From positions 1-64,000 of the forward strand of contig QCCP01000010.1 in NCBI GenBank assembly GCA_003281225.1: a DNA stretch of 64,000 bases, in the 5' to 3' direction. Shown here piece by piece: positions 27,854 through 36,165 of the stretch. Source of the DNA: Prochlorococcus sp. AG-347-L20. Its GTDB lineage: Bacteria > Cyanobacteriota > Cyanobacteriia > PCC-6307 > Cyanobiaceae. The notes below the pieces were generated by a model, which saw nothing but the letters and a program-made list of their open reading frames with translations, was not told the origin of the DNA and searched no databases. The position numbers and the translations under genes were made by a program. Positions within the stretch are counted from its first letter, which is position 1. Every line of letters starts with the position of its first letter.

Positions 27854-29287
27854 TTAGCGTCCATACCTATCTTCGAATCTTACGATATCATCTTCACCGA
27901 CATAAGAACCACTTTGTATTTCAATTAATATTAATGGTATTTTCCCTGGGTTTGTTAGCCTATGCTTCGATCCTAAGGGAATGTATATACTTTGATTTTC
28001 TGTTAAAACTTTTTTATTTGCATCTATTTCAACTTCTGCTGTTCCACTTACAACCACCCAATGTTCAGACCTATGATGATGCATTTGAAGAGATAATTGT
28101 TCTCCAGATTTGACTTGAATAAGTTTTACTTGCCATCTTGAATCCTCAACTATTGAAAGATAGTGTCCCCAAGGCCTGTAAATTTTTTTATGTTTTAAAC
28201 CTTCTGGTATTTTTTTATCTTTAAGTTTTTTAACTACATTTTTTATACTTTGAGAATCATCTTTATTAGCAACCAAAATAGCATCATTCGTCTCTATTAT
28301 AATTTGATCTTTTATTCCCAAAGCAACTACTAATCTATTTTCACTTCTTATATAACAATTTGATGTTTTTTCAATTAGAGTTTTACCCTTTGTGAAGTTT
28401 CCGTTCTTATCCTTTTGAGAAGTTTCCCATACACTTTGCCAACTACCAATATCACTCCAGCCAGCATCTAAAGGTAAAACTATGCCATTAGATGTTTTTT
28501 CCATTACTGCAAAATCAATTGATAAATCGGGACATTTAGAAAAAAAATCAAAATTCACCCTCTGAAAATCAAGATCTTTATTGCTTTCATTGATTGATTG
28601 TTTGCAATATTTGAATACGTCTGGAGAATATTGTTTTATTTCATTTAGGATTGTACTTGTTTTAAACATAAACATCCCACTATTCCATGTGTATCTTTTG
28701 TCTTTTAGGAAACTGTTTGCTGTTTCTAAATTTGGTTTTTCTGTAAATTCTAAAATTTTACTTCCTTTATTATCTTCCTTGGAAAAAGTTTTCTCGGCTT
28801 TAATATATCCATATCCTGTTTCAGGCGTTCTAGGAATAATCCCAAAAGTTACAAGCCTACCTTCCTCAGCGTAGGTTATACCTTTTTTTAAAACCTCTAT
28901 AAAATTGTTTTTGTTTTGTATTAGATGGTCTGATGATAAAGCTATTAGTATTGGATCATTTTCAATCTCAGTGGCTTTTAAAGCTGCCAGAGTGATTGCG
29001 GGGGCAGTATTTCTTCCAATAGGTTCTAAAAGTATTGATAATGGCTTTGTATTAATCTCTCTCATTTGTTCGGCTACTATAAATCTATGTTCTTCATTAC
29101 AAATGATTATTGGACTAATTATGTTGTCCAGATTTTTTATCCTTTCTTGTGTCTCTTGAAGCAAAGATTTATTTTCATTATTACTAAGATTTAAATATTG
29201 TTTTGGAAAGCTGTCTCTTGATAGTGGCCAAAGTCTCGTTCCAGAACCTCCGCACAAAATTATTGGGATAATTGGTCTTGATCGCAT
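27854..29287 (-). CDS. manC: Mannose-1-phosphate guanylyltransferase / mannose-6-phosphate isomerase
   Basis: The protein is bifunctional, 477 residues. The N-terminal nucleotidyltransferase has LCGGSGTRLWPLSRDSFPKQY and ALSSDHLI. The C-terminal cupin carries LSLQMHHHRSEHWVVVSGTA, the phosphomannose isomerase type II metal site. Together they give GDP-mannose from fructose-6-phosphate, with a mutase needed in between that is not in this window. GDP-mannose then feeds gmd and fcl for fucose. Confidence 0.94.
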   Translation of the reverse strand: MRSRPIIPIILCGGSGTRLWPLSRDSFPKQYLNLSNNENKSLLQETQERIKNLDNIISPIIICNEEHRFIVAEQMREINTKPLSILLEPIGRNTAPAITLAALKATEIENDPILIALSSDHLIQNKNNFIEVLKKGITYAEEGRLVTFGIIPRTPETGYGYIKAEKTFSKEDNKGSKILEFTEKPNLETANSFLKDKRYTWNSGMFMFKTSTILNEIKQYSPDVFKYCKQSINESNKDLDFQRVNFDFFSKCPDLSIDFAVMEKTSNGIVLPLDAGWSDIGSWQSVWETSQKDKNGNFTKGKTLIEKTSNCYIRSENRLVVALGIKDQIIIETNDAILVANKDDSQSIKNVVKKLKDKKIPEGLKHKKIYRPWGHYLSIVEDSRWQVKLIQVKSGEQLSLQMHHHRSEHWVVVSGTAEVEIDANKKVLTENQSIYIPLGSKHRLTNPGKIPLILIEIQSGSYVGEDDIVRFEDRYGR

Positions 29288-29377
29288 GATCTATTTATAT
29301 TTGTTATTTGTATTTATATATTTGAATTATAACTTTTATTATCTTTTGGAGCCCTTATTAGATTAATTTATAATAAG

Positions 29378-30091
29378 TTATTTCTTAAACTCAAAAATTT
29401 TTTTTAATAGATAGCGTTCAATTTTTGTGTAAATAACATCCTTTAAAGACTTTCTTAAAAGCTTATTTTTAGTAAACATATAACACCATAATCTTTCCAT
29501 ATAATGCCCCTCAATTGGATTTTTGTGTTTATTTAAAATTTCCAAAATTTCATAATAAAAATCTTTTTTATAATTAAGTATTAGTTCTTTTTTAACAGCA
29601 AAACAACCCCCATAAGAGGTTGTTACAAAATAGGGAATATCTGAAAAAAACTTTTTAGAGAAATTTCTAAATCCAATTTTTGATCTACTGATATCACCAT
29701 TTTCCCATGCTTTTTTATATCTTATGTCTTTTTCAACTCCAACATGCCACCCCCAATGTAGAGGTCCTAAAAGAGCATATCTACTAGCAGCAAATCCATA
29801 TTTTTTTACTGGATTTAGATAATTTTTCGGATTTTTATATGCCATACACCCTAAATCATCTATTCGACCCTGTAGAAAAATATTTATATCATCTAGATTC
29901 TCATAGTTATTAAAAATATGATATACCCAAGTATGGGATTCTCGACCTACGTTTTGAATATTTATTATTTCACCTAAGGAATTATCTTGTATGAGTAGAC
30001 CTTTATTATAGATGGTTATTTTAAAGTCTTTGATAGATTTTAGCCAATTTAAATCTTCATCAAATCTTGAAATTATCAAAGAGTTTGGCAT
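29378..30091 (-). CDS. DUF3431-family protein
   Basis: The 237-residue protein matches the DUF3431 pattern as I recall it: an opening ISRFDEDLNWL, then IYNKG, NVGRESHTWVYHIFNNY, and NIFLQGRIDDLG. The conserved GRExHT and IFLQG blocks suggest an enzyme fold, but no reaction is established. The family is known largely from fungi and scattered bacteria. The ATG at 30,091 lies opposite the first bases of the galactopyranose mutase frame, so the two genes diverge with little or no spacer. It may act on galactofuranose glycans; that is inference from position alone. Confidence 0.65.
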   Translation of the reverse strand: MPNSLIISRFDEDLNWLKSIKDFKITIYNKGLLIQDNSLGEIINIQNVGRESHTWVYHIFNNYENLDDINIFLQGRIDDLGCMAYKNPKNYLNPVKKYGFAASRYALLGPLHWGWHVGVEKDIRYKKAWENGDISRSKIGFRNFSKKFFSDIPYFVTTSYGGCFAVKKELILNYKKDFYYEILEILNKHKNPIEGHYMERLWCYMFTKNKLLRKSLKDVIYTKIERYLLKKIFEFKK

Positions 30092-30123
30092 TTGATAATA
30101 TACTTATTGAAAATATTATACAT

Positions 30124-31260
30124 GTGATCATTTCATATAAATCAAGAGTTTTAGTAGTGGGAGCCGGTTTGGCAGGTTCAACAATAGCAAGAGTTCTAGC
30201 CGAAAATGGGATAGAAGTAGTTGTTATGGATAAAAGAAAACATATAGCAGGAAATATTTTTGACTTCGTAAATGACAACAATGAGAGAATACATAGATAT
30301 GGACCTCATCTTTTGCATTGTAATGAGAGTTCTGAAGGATTGGTTTTCTTATCTAGATTTACTAAATGGATAAATTATGAACATAGGGTAAGAGCTCAGC
30401 TTGAAAATGGAACGACAACATCTCTACCAATTAATAAAATTACAATTCAAGATATTTATAAAAAGAAATTTGATAATGAAAAAGAGGTTAAATCTTTTAT
30501 TGATTCTATTAGGAATAAAAATTTGATTCCAAGAAATACAGATGAATTATTTGAGGCTAGCGTCGGTAATAAATTATCAGACATTTTTCTTAGACCATAT
30601 ACAAAAAAAATGTGGGGTGTTGATCCTAAAGAACTAGCAGTAAGTATTGGCTCAAGACTCCCAGTTAGAACTAATTCAGACTCCAGGTATTTTAATGATA
30701 ATTTTCAAGCACTACCAAAATATGGATATACAAAAATGATTGAAAACATGCTTAAACATATCAATATTAAAGTTTTATTAGATTCTAAATATTCTAAAGG
30801 AATGGAGATTGAATATGATCACGCATTTTTATGTACTCCAATAGATGAATTTTATGATTACTGCTATGGAGAACTTCCATATAGATCAATCTTATTTGAA
30901 GAAAGAAAAAGTAAAGGAAATGATCTTTCAGCTCCAGTAGTAAACTTTACAGATAATTCTATTTATACTCGAAAAACACAATGGAATTTGTTCCCTAATT
31001 CTGGAAAAAGGATATCCAATTTCAATACTTTAACATATGAAATTCCATGCTCAATGAGAGAAAACCCAGGAGAGTACTATTATCCAGTTCATACAAAAGA
31101 ATCTAGAAAAAAATATGAAAAATATAGAAAACTATCTCTTCAAAAGGAAAAAATTACATTTTGCGGAAGGACAGGATTATTTAGATACATTGATATGATC
31201 CCAGCAGTAATGATTCATTTGAAAATTGCCAAAGATTTCTTAAAAATAAAAAAAATATGA
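30124..31260 (+). CDS. glf: UDP-galactopyranose mutase
   Basis: The core reads RVLVVGAGLAGSTIARVLAE, then DKRKHIAGN, HRYGPHLLHC and YTKKMWGVDP, which identify Glf. It is a flavoenzyme that converts UDP-galactopyranose to UDP-galactofuranose. The open frame begins with TTG at 30,067, but that extends into the divergent DUF3431 gene. GTG at 30,124 places a short leader before the Rossmann strand and gives about 378 residues, the usual family length, so it is chosen here. The next glycosyltransferase gene overlaps its stop (ATGA). A second mutase-like flavoprotein domain occurs in the NeuB fusion at 12,883-15,255. Confidence 0.9.
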   Translation: MIISYKSRVLVVGAGLAGSTIARVLAENGIEVVVMDKRKHIAGNIFDFVNDNNERIHRYGPHLLHCNESSEGLVFLSRFTKWINYEHRVRAQLENGTTTSLPINKITIQDIYKKKFDNEKEVKSFIDSIRNKNLIPRNTDELFEASVGNKLSDIFLRPYTKKMWGVDPKELAVSIGSRLPVRTNSDSRYFNDNFQALPKYGYTKMIENMLKHINIKVLLDSKYSKGMEIEYDHAFLCTPIDEFYDYCYGELPYRSILFEERKSKGNDLSAPVVNFTDNSIYTRKTQWNLFPNSGKRISNFNTLTYEIPCSMRENPGEYYYPVHTKESRKKYEKYRKLSLQKEKITFCGRTGLFRYIDMIPAVMIHLKIAKDFLKIKKI

Positions 31261-32342
31261 AAAAGAAGCTAAAACGAATATTAATGATTTCTTCTACTTC
31301 AAAACTTGGAGGTGGAACAAAACATATGTTTATTTTAGGAGAAAAAATTAAATCGGATTACAAAGTTTTTTATGCAATTCCAAAGAGTAATGATTTTTCA
31401 AATCATTTAAATGATGCTAATCATTTTCCTATTACTGAGAGAAAAGTAAATTTTTCTGAAATTCTTAAATTAAGAAAATTTATACAAATACAATCTATAG
31501 ATATTATTCATGCCCATGGTAAAGGCGCAGGACTGATTGCAAGATTATCTACAATTTTTCAGAATAAGAAAATAATTTATACATTCCATGGAATTCATCT
31601 AAAGTGTCATAATCTAATTTCAAAAACTATTTATGTTGTTTATGAATTTTTAATGGGAAGAATTGATTCACATAAGATTTTTGTATCTAAAAGTGAAAAA
31701 GATTATGCAAAGTTTTCTAAAATATATATTGGAAGAAATAATAGTGTTATTTCAAATGGTGTAGAAGTTAGAGATATAAAAAATTACCCTAAAAAAAATC
31801 AAAGACCCAAAAATGATATATTCTCAAAATTAAGTATTATTTCTGTTTGTAGATTTGTAGATCAAAAAAATATAAAAGAATTTGTTCAAATAGCAGAAAA
31901 ATTAAAGGAATATAATTTCATTCTTATAGGAAATGGACCTAAGTGGAACGATATTAAAAATTACATCACTAAAAAAAGTTTAAAAAATATTTATTTAATG
32001 GGTAAAAAAAAGAATGTATTAAGTTTTTTAAGAAGATCAGATATTTATCTTTCTACTTCTTTATATGAGGGACTTCCAATAAGTATTATTGAGGCTATGT
32101 CAATAGGATTACCAATCATAGCTTCTAATGTGACTGGTAATTGTGATGCCGTAATTCATGGTCAATCAGGTTATTTATATAAATTAGGTGAGGTTGATAT
32201 GGCCGTAAATTATTTAAAAAAACTTTTAAATAGTCATAAATTGAGATTAAAGTTTGGAAAAAGTTCACATACTATACAACGTAATATTTTTTCTTTAGAA
32301 AAAATGATTAATGAATATATTGATTTATATGATAAAGTTTAA
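31257..32342 (+). CDS. Family 4 glycosyltransferase
   Basis: The 361-residue GT-B enzyme has an N-terminal glycine loop (STSKLGGGTKH), an ISNGVE segment and a C-terminal donor site with STSLYEGLPISIIEAMSIGLP, including the EGLP-x-SIIEA E(x7)E motif of GT4 retaining transferases. It is coupled to glf by a four-base overlap, so it may use UDP-galactofuranose or transfer the next sugar. It has no clear membrane segment and probably works at the inner membrane surface. Confidence 0.87.
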   Translation: MKKKLKRILMISSTSKLGGGTKHMFILGEKIKSDYKVFYAIPKSNDFSNHLNDANHFPITERKVNFSEILKLRKFIQIQSIDIIHAHGKGAGLIARLSTIFQNKKIIYTFHGIHLKCHNLISKTIYVVYEFLMGRIDSHKIFVSKSEKDYAKFSKIYIGRNNSVISNGVEVRDIKNYPKKNQRPKNDIFSKLSIISVCRFVDQKNIKEFVQIAEKLKEYNFILIGNGPKWNDIKNYITKKSLKNIYLMGKKKNVLSFLRRSDIYLSTSLYEGLPISIIEAMSIGLPIIASNVTGNCDAVIHGQSGYLYKLGEVDMAVNYLKKLLNSHKLRLKFGKSSHTIQRNIFSLEKMINEYIDLYDKV

Positions 32343-32368
32343 ATTTTCAATAAGGAATATTCTCAAAT

Positions 32369-34189
32369 TTAAAAATAATCATTATTACTTATTGAAGAAT
32401 TAACCATTTCTTTGAAACTTAATGAATTTTTTATTAACTCTTCAAATTTACCTTCAGCTTTAATTTCTCCTTTATCAAATTGATAAATGCAATCACATTC
32501 TTTTACAGTTGATAGTCTATGGGCAATAAAAATAATTGTTAAATCTTTATTCATTCTTGTTAATGCCCTCATGAGATCTGATTCCGTTTTCGTATCCAAA
32601 GCTGAGGTGGCTTCATCTAAAATTAAAAGCTTTGTGTTTCTATAGAAAGCTCTAGCTATAGCGATCCGTTGCCTTTGACCACCGGAAAGTCTGATCCCAT
32701 TATCACCTACATTCGTTTTTAAACCATTTGGCATACTTTTAATTAAATCTTCTAATTGAGCAGCTTTTAATGATTCCCAAACTTTATTTTCATTTATCTC
32801 ACTTTTTCTTAACCCATATGCAATATTTGTAATTATGTCACCATTGAGAAGATTTATAGTTTGGGGTACATAGGAACAAGATGATTGCCAATATGAGAGT
32901 TGGTCTTCTTCTAACTCCTTTCCATCTATTAGAAATCTTCCTGAAGTTGGTCTTAACAAGCAAAGTAATTGATTTGCTGTAGTGCTTTTGCCACTTCCAG
33001 TTTTTCCAACAAAAGCAATCTTAGAACCTATTTCTATTTTTATATTAATATTTTTTAAAGCGAATTCATTTTGTAAAGGATATTTGTAGAAGATAGAAGA
33101 TAGCTCAATATTTTTCTTTGGGATTTTGATACGCTTAGAATTTTTTCTCTTATGATGCAATCTGTCTGGAACTAATTCTAGAATTTTTAAAGATTCTTCT
33201 AAATCTGGAATCCCACCTCTGAGATCAGTAATGCCTCTGAATAAATCCTGTAATGGGGGAGTTAATTTTAGTGAGGCAACAGCAATTGTGGCCAAAAAAG
33301 GTACGATTTCGACAAAATCAGAAGGAGTCTTATTTGTTATATAAGGGAACATTCCAATTGAAAAGATAAGTGTTATCCCAAAAGGTTCAATTAAGGATCT
33401 TGGAAGTTCTGGTAACGTTTCAGCTTTCCATAAGTAAGGAAAAGCCTTACTCCCTGCATCAAAATATCTTTGTTGGAAATATTTTTCTGAACCAGTTAAA
33501 TGGACATCGATAATTGTCCTTATAGATTCGGTCATAATTTTATTAATCTCCGATTCTAATAAAATTCTCTGTCTAGAAGCTTTTCTTATAAAAGGTGTAA
33601 CTATCAACGATAAAAATGTATATCCTATGACTAAAAAAATTACTAAATATAATGCCGCAGTTTTTGCAAAGCTAAGTATGGCAATAAATATAAATAAAAC
33701 AATAAAAAATCCACTTACTATTTGCAGAACTGGTCTAACAAATTTCTCTGAAACTCTTTGAATATTTAAAACAATTTTGGAACTTATGTCTTCACTTTTT
33801 TCTGTTAAAAAGAAATCATATTTTTGATTAAAAATATTTCTTTGAGCTCTTTGTGATAGATCAATAAATATTGATGCCCTAACTCTTTCTTGAAAAGCTC
33901 TCAATGTTAGTCTTAAAAAAGAAGCTACCCAATTAAATGAAATATATATAGAAATTAAAATAATTAATTTTATAAATGGGTCATTTGAAAAAAAATCTGA
34001 GAAAGGAATAGAAGGCCTATTCTCTTTACCAACAAGAATCACAAATAGCCTTGAGACCAAACCAACTACTAAAACATCTGCGATTCCTGTAATAATAGCT
34101 AAAGGTATTATTTGATAAAGAGAATCTCTTCTTTCTTTAGAAAGAACTCTTAGTAATCGAAAAATTAATTTAATAGTGATGCTATACAT
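32369..34189 (-). CDS. ABC transporter, fused permease and ATPase (MsbA-like)
   Basis: This is a 606-residue half-transporter. The N-terminal about 330 residues have six membrane segments. The ATPase follows with Walker A (FVGKTGSGKSTTANQ), signature LSGGQRQRIAIARA, Walker B LLILDEATSALD and a switch His in FIAHRLS. Such exporters flip lipid-linked glycans or lipids across the inner membrane. Its position between glycosyltransferases makes a glycan flippase role likely, comparable to PglK or MsbA. It converges with the GT4 gene at 31,257. A drug or peptide exporter is possible but less fitting. Confidence 0.88.
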   Translation of the reverse strand: MYSITIKLIFRLLRVLSKERRDSLYQIIPLAIITGIADVLVVGLVSRLFVILVGKENRPSIPFSDFFSNDPFIKLIILISIYISFNWVASFLRLTLRAFQERVRASIFIDLSQRAQRNIFNQKYDFFLTEKSEDISSKIVLNIQRVSEKFVRPVLQIVSGFFIVLFIFIAILSFAKTAALYLVIFLVIGYTFLSLIVTPFIRKASRQRILLESEINKIMTESIRTIIDVHLTGSEKYFQQRYFDAGSKAFPYLWKAETLPELPRSLIEPFGITLIFSIGMFPYITNKTPSDFVEIVPFLATIAVASLKLTPPLQDLFRGITDLRGGIPDLEESLKILELVPDRLHHKRKNSKRIKIPKKNIELSSIFYKYPLQNEFALKNINIKIEIGSKIAFVGKTGSGKSTTANQLLCLLRPTSGRFLIDGKELEEDQLSYWQSSCSYVPQTINLLNGDIITNIAYGLRKSEINENKVWESLKAAQLEDLIKSMPNGLKTNVGDNGIRLSGGQRQRIAIARAFYRNTKLLILDEATSALDTKTESDLMRALTRMNKDLTIIFIAHRLSTVKECDCIYQFDKGEIKAEGKFEELIKNSLSFKEMVNSSISNNDYF

Positions 34190-34259
34190 AAATATATAAA
34201 AGCATATAAGAACCGATTTTATTTATTTAGTGACCACTTTAAATTGTGTATAAATATTT

Positions 34260-34916
34260 TTAGTATGCTCCTCTATCATGAGGAAATAAGATTACTCCAA
34301 ATGTTCTCAAAATTATTCTTAGATCAATTAATAAATTAATATTATTAACATATATACAGTCAAGAAATACCCTTCTTTGATAGCTTAAATTATTTCTGCC
34401 ACTTACTTGCCAAAGTCCTGTTATGCCTGGTTTAATTGATAGCACTTTGCTAATTTTATCTCCATATTTTTGTATTTCATCTTCAACAATTGGCCTTGGT
34501 CCCACTATGCTCATTTCCATTTTTAGTACATTTATAAATTGAGGTATTTCATCTAAGCTGGTTTTTCTTAAGAATTTTCCAATTGTTGTAATTCTTGGAT
34601 CATTTTTTAATTTATGATTTTCTTCAAATTCCTTTTTTAATAATTCATTATTGCTTATTATATTTTCAAACATATCATCAGCTTCAGCATGCATTGTTCT
34701 GAATTTAATACACTTGAAAAGCTTTTTATTTTTGCCAACTCTCTCTTGCAAATAAAAAATTGGACCTCTTGAACTAAATTTTACAAGAAGAGCTATAATC
34801 GCAAAAAAAGGAAATCCAATAATTAGGAAAATTAAAGCGAATAAGACATCTAGAGAAGTTTTAAAACTTTCATATAATAAACTTTTTGATTTGGCTTTTC
34901 TTTTCATTTTTCGCAA
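34260..34916 (-). CDS. Sugar transferase, short initiating PGT
   Basis: The 218-residue monotopic phosphoglycosyltransferase lacks the N-terminal membrane bundle of the enzyme at 18,287. It has one hydrophobic segment (about residues 20-45), then FKCIKFRTMH, SLDEIPQFINVLKMEMSIVG, PRPIVEDE and KPGITGLWQVSG. It transfers a sugar phosphate to a polyprenyl phosphate. The open frame begins at TTG 34,916; ATG at 34,907 is the likelier start. A second initiating enzyme in one island suggests two separate glycans. Confidence 0.9.
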   Translation of the reverse strand: MRKMKRKAKSKSLLYESFKTSLDVLFALIFLIIGFPFFAIIALLVKFSSRGPIFYLQERVGKNKKLFKCIKFRTMHAEADDMFENIISNNELLKKEFEENHKLKNDPRITTIGKFLRKTSLDEIPQFINVLKMEMSIVGPRPIVEDEIQKYGDKISKVLSIKPGITGLWQVSGRNNLSYQRRVFLDCIYVNNINLLIDLRIILRTFGVILFPHDRGAY

Positions 34917-34937
34917 ATTTAAGTGTGGAGTTTAATC

Positions 34938-36116
34938 TCATTTTTTTTTGAAATTATCCCATGCTTTTTGTAAACATAATTCAAATTTCTTCGAAAAATT
35001 TTTAGAATTAAACTTCTGAGCATAATTATTTAAAGTCTGAGAATTAAATTCTTTCCATATATTTTTTTCTTCGAACCAACTTATTGCATCAACTATATCT
35101 GCCGATGTTTGTTTTTTAAAAAGTATTCCGCTAGGAATTTTATCTTTTTCTTGATTTGTTAAACAATTAACTGTATCTAATATTCCACCTTTACCATAGG
35201 CAATAACAGGAGCCCCCGATGCCATTGCCTCAACTGGTGCAATTCCAAAATCTTCCAAACCAGCATATACGAATGCTCTACATTTACTCATATAAGCAGC
35301 AACTTCTATATCTTTAATTTTCTTTAGAAATTTTATATTGGACTTTGCTTTTTTTTCTAGTCTAATCCTCTCAGGACCTTCCCCAATTATAATTAGTGGA
35401 AGGCCTAAAATATTAAATGAATCGATTAATAAGTCAATTCTTTTATTTGGGACGAGTCTATTAACGCTTAAATAAAAATCCTCTCTAGATTTATTGAAAT
35501 TAAAAAGCTCTACATTTACTGGAGGATGAATTACTTGTGATTTTAAACCCCAATATTTTTTTATCCTTTTAGCAGTAAAATTTGAATTTGATATTAGAAA
35601 ATCTATTCTTTGTGAACTGATAAAGTCCCACTCTCTCAATTTGTGTAAAAAATATCTTGTAGGGATTTGTAATCCATAATTAACTAAATTAGTTTTATTT
35701 AAATAAGTATGCATCTGATCCCATGCGTATCGCATGGGAGTATGTATATAACTAACATGCAATTGATTTGGATTTGTGATTACTCCCTTAGAAATAGCAT
35801 GACTTGAGCTAATTATTAACTCGTATTTACTTAAATCAAATTGTTCAATTGCTATAGGTAGAAGTGGTAAATATTTTTGTACATTATTCTTACCAAATGG
35901 TAGTTTTTGTATAAAACTTGTTTTTATTTTTCTACCTTTAAATAATTTATTCTCTATTTCACCCAAGTTAGAAGTTAAGGAGAAAATATCTGGCTTTGAA
36001 TAATTTTTAGTAATAACTTTATCTAATAAAGTAGTTACTTTTTCTGCTCCACTAAAAGATTTCTTTAAAAACCAATCATGAATTATTGCTATATTTGTAT
36101 CATTATTATTCATCAA
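34938..36116 (-). CDS. Family 4 glycosyltransferase, WbaZ/mannosyltransferase-like
   Basis: The N-terminus IAIIHDWFLKKSFSGAEKV is typical of GT4 enzymes such as WbaZ-type mannosyltransferases. The C-terminal domain has SVNRLVPNKRIDLLI and GLEDFGIAPVEAMASGAPV, with the acidic GT4 motif. The frame begins at TTG 36,116 or ATG 36,113; ATG is preferred. It ends 22 bases before the short initiating transferase start. GDP-mannose from manC could be its donor; this is inference. Confidence 0.87.
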   Translation of the reverse strand: MMNNNDTNIAIIHDWFLKKSFSGAEKVTTLLDKVITKNYSKPDIFSLTSNLGEIENKLFKGRKIKTSFIQKLPFGKNNVQKYLPLLPIAIEQFDLSKYELIISSSHAISKGVITNPNQLHVSYIHTPMRYAWDQMHTYLNKTNLVNYGLQIPTRYFLHKLREWDFISSQRIDFLISNSNFTAKRIKKYWGLKSQVIHPPVNVELFNFNKSREDFYLSVNRLVPNKRIDLLIDSFNILGLPLIIIGEGPERIRLEKKAKSNIKFLKKIKDIEVAAYMSKCRAFVYAGLEDFGIAPVEAMASGAPVIAYGKGGILDTVNCLTNQEKDKIPSGILFKKQTSADIVDAISWFEEKNIWKEFNSQTLNNYAQKFNSKNFSKKFELCLQKAWDNFKKK

Positions 36117-36165
36117 ACTAACCTTAACTTTAAAATTTTACTATAAATTTAGGTTTTTTTTAAGT

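Noticed and set aside
27781-28113. 110-residue plus-strand frame running from the end of galE into manC
   Set aside because: It lies antisense to the manC cupin domain and overlaps galE in another frame. It has no domain pattern and is best explained as a shadow of the real genes.
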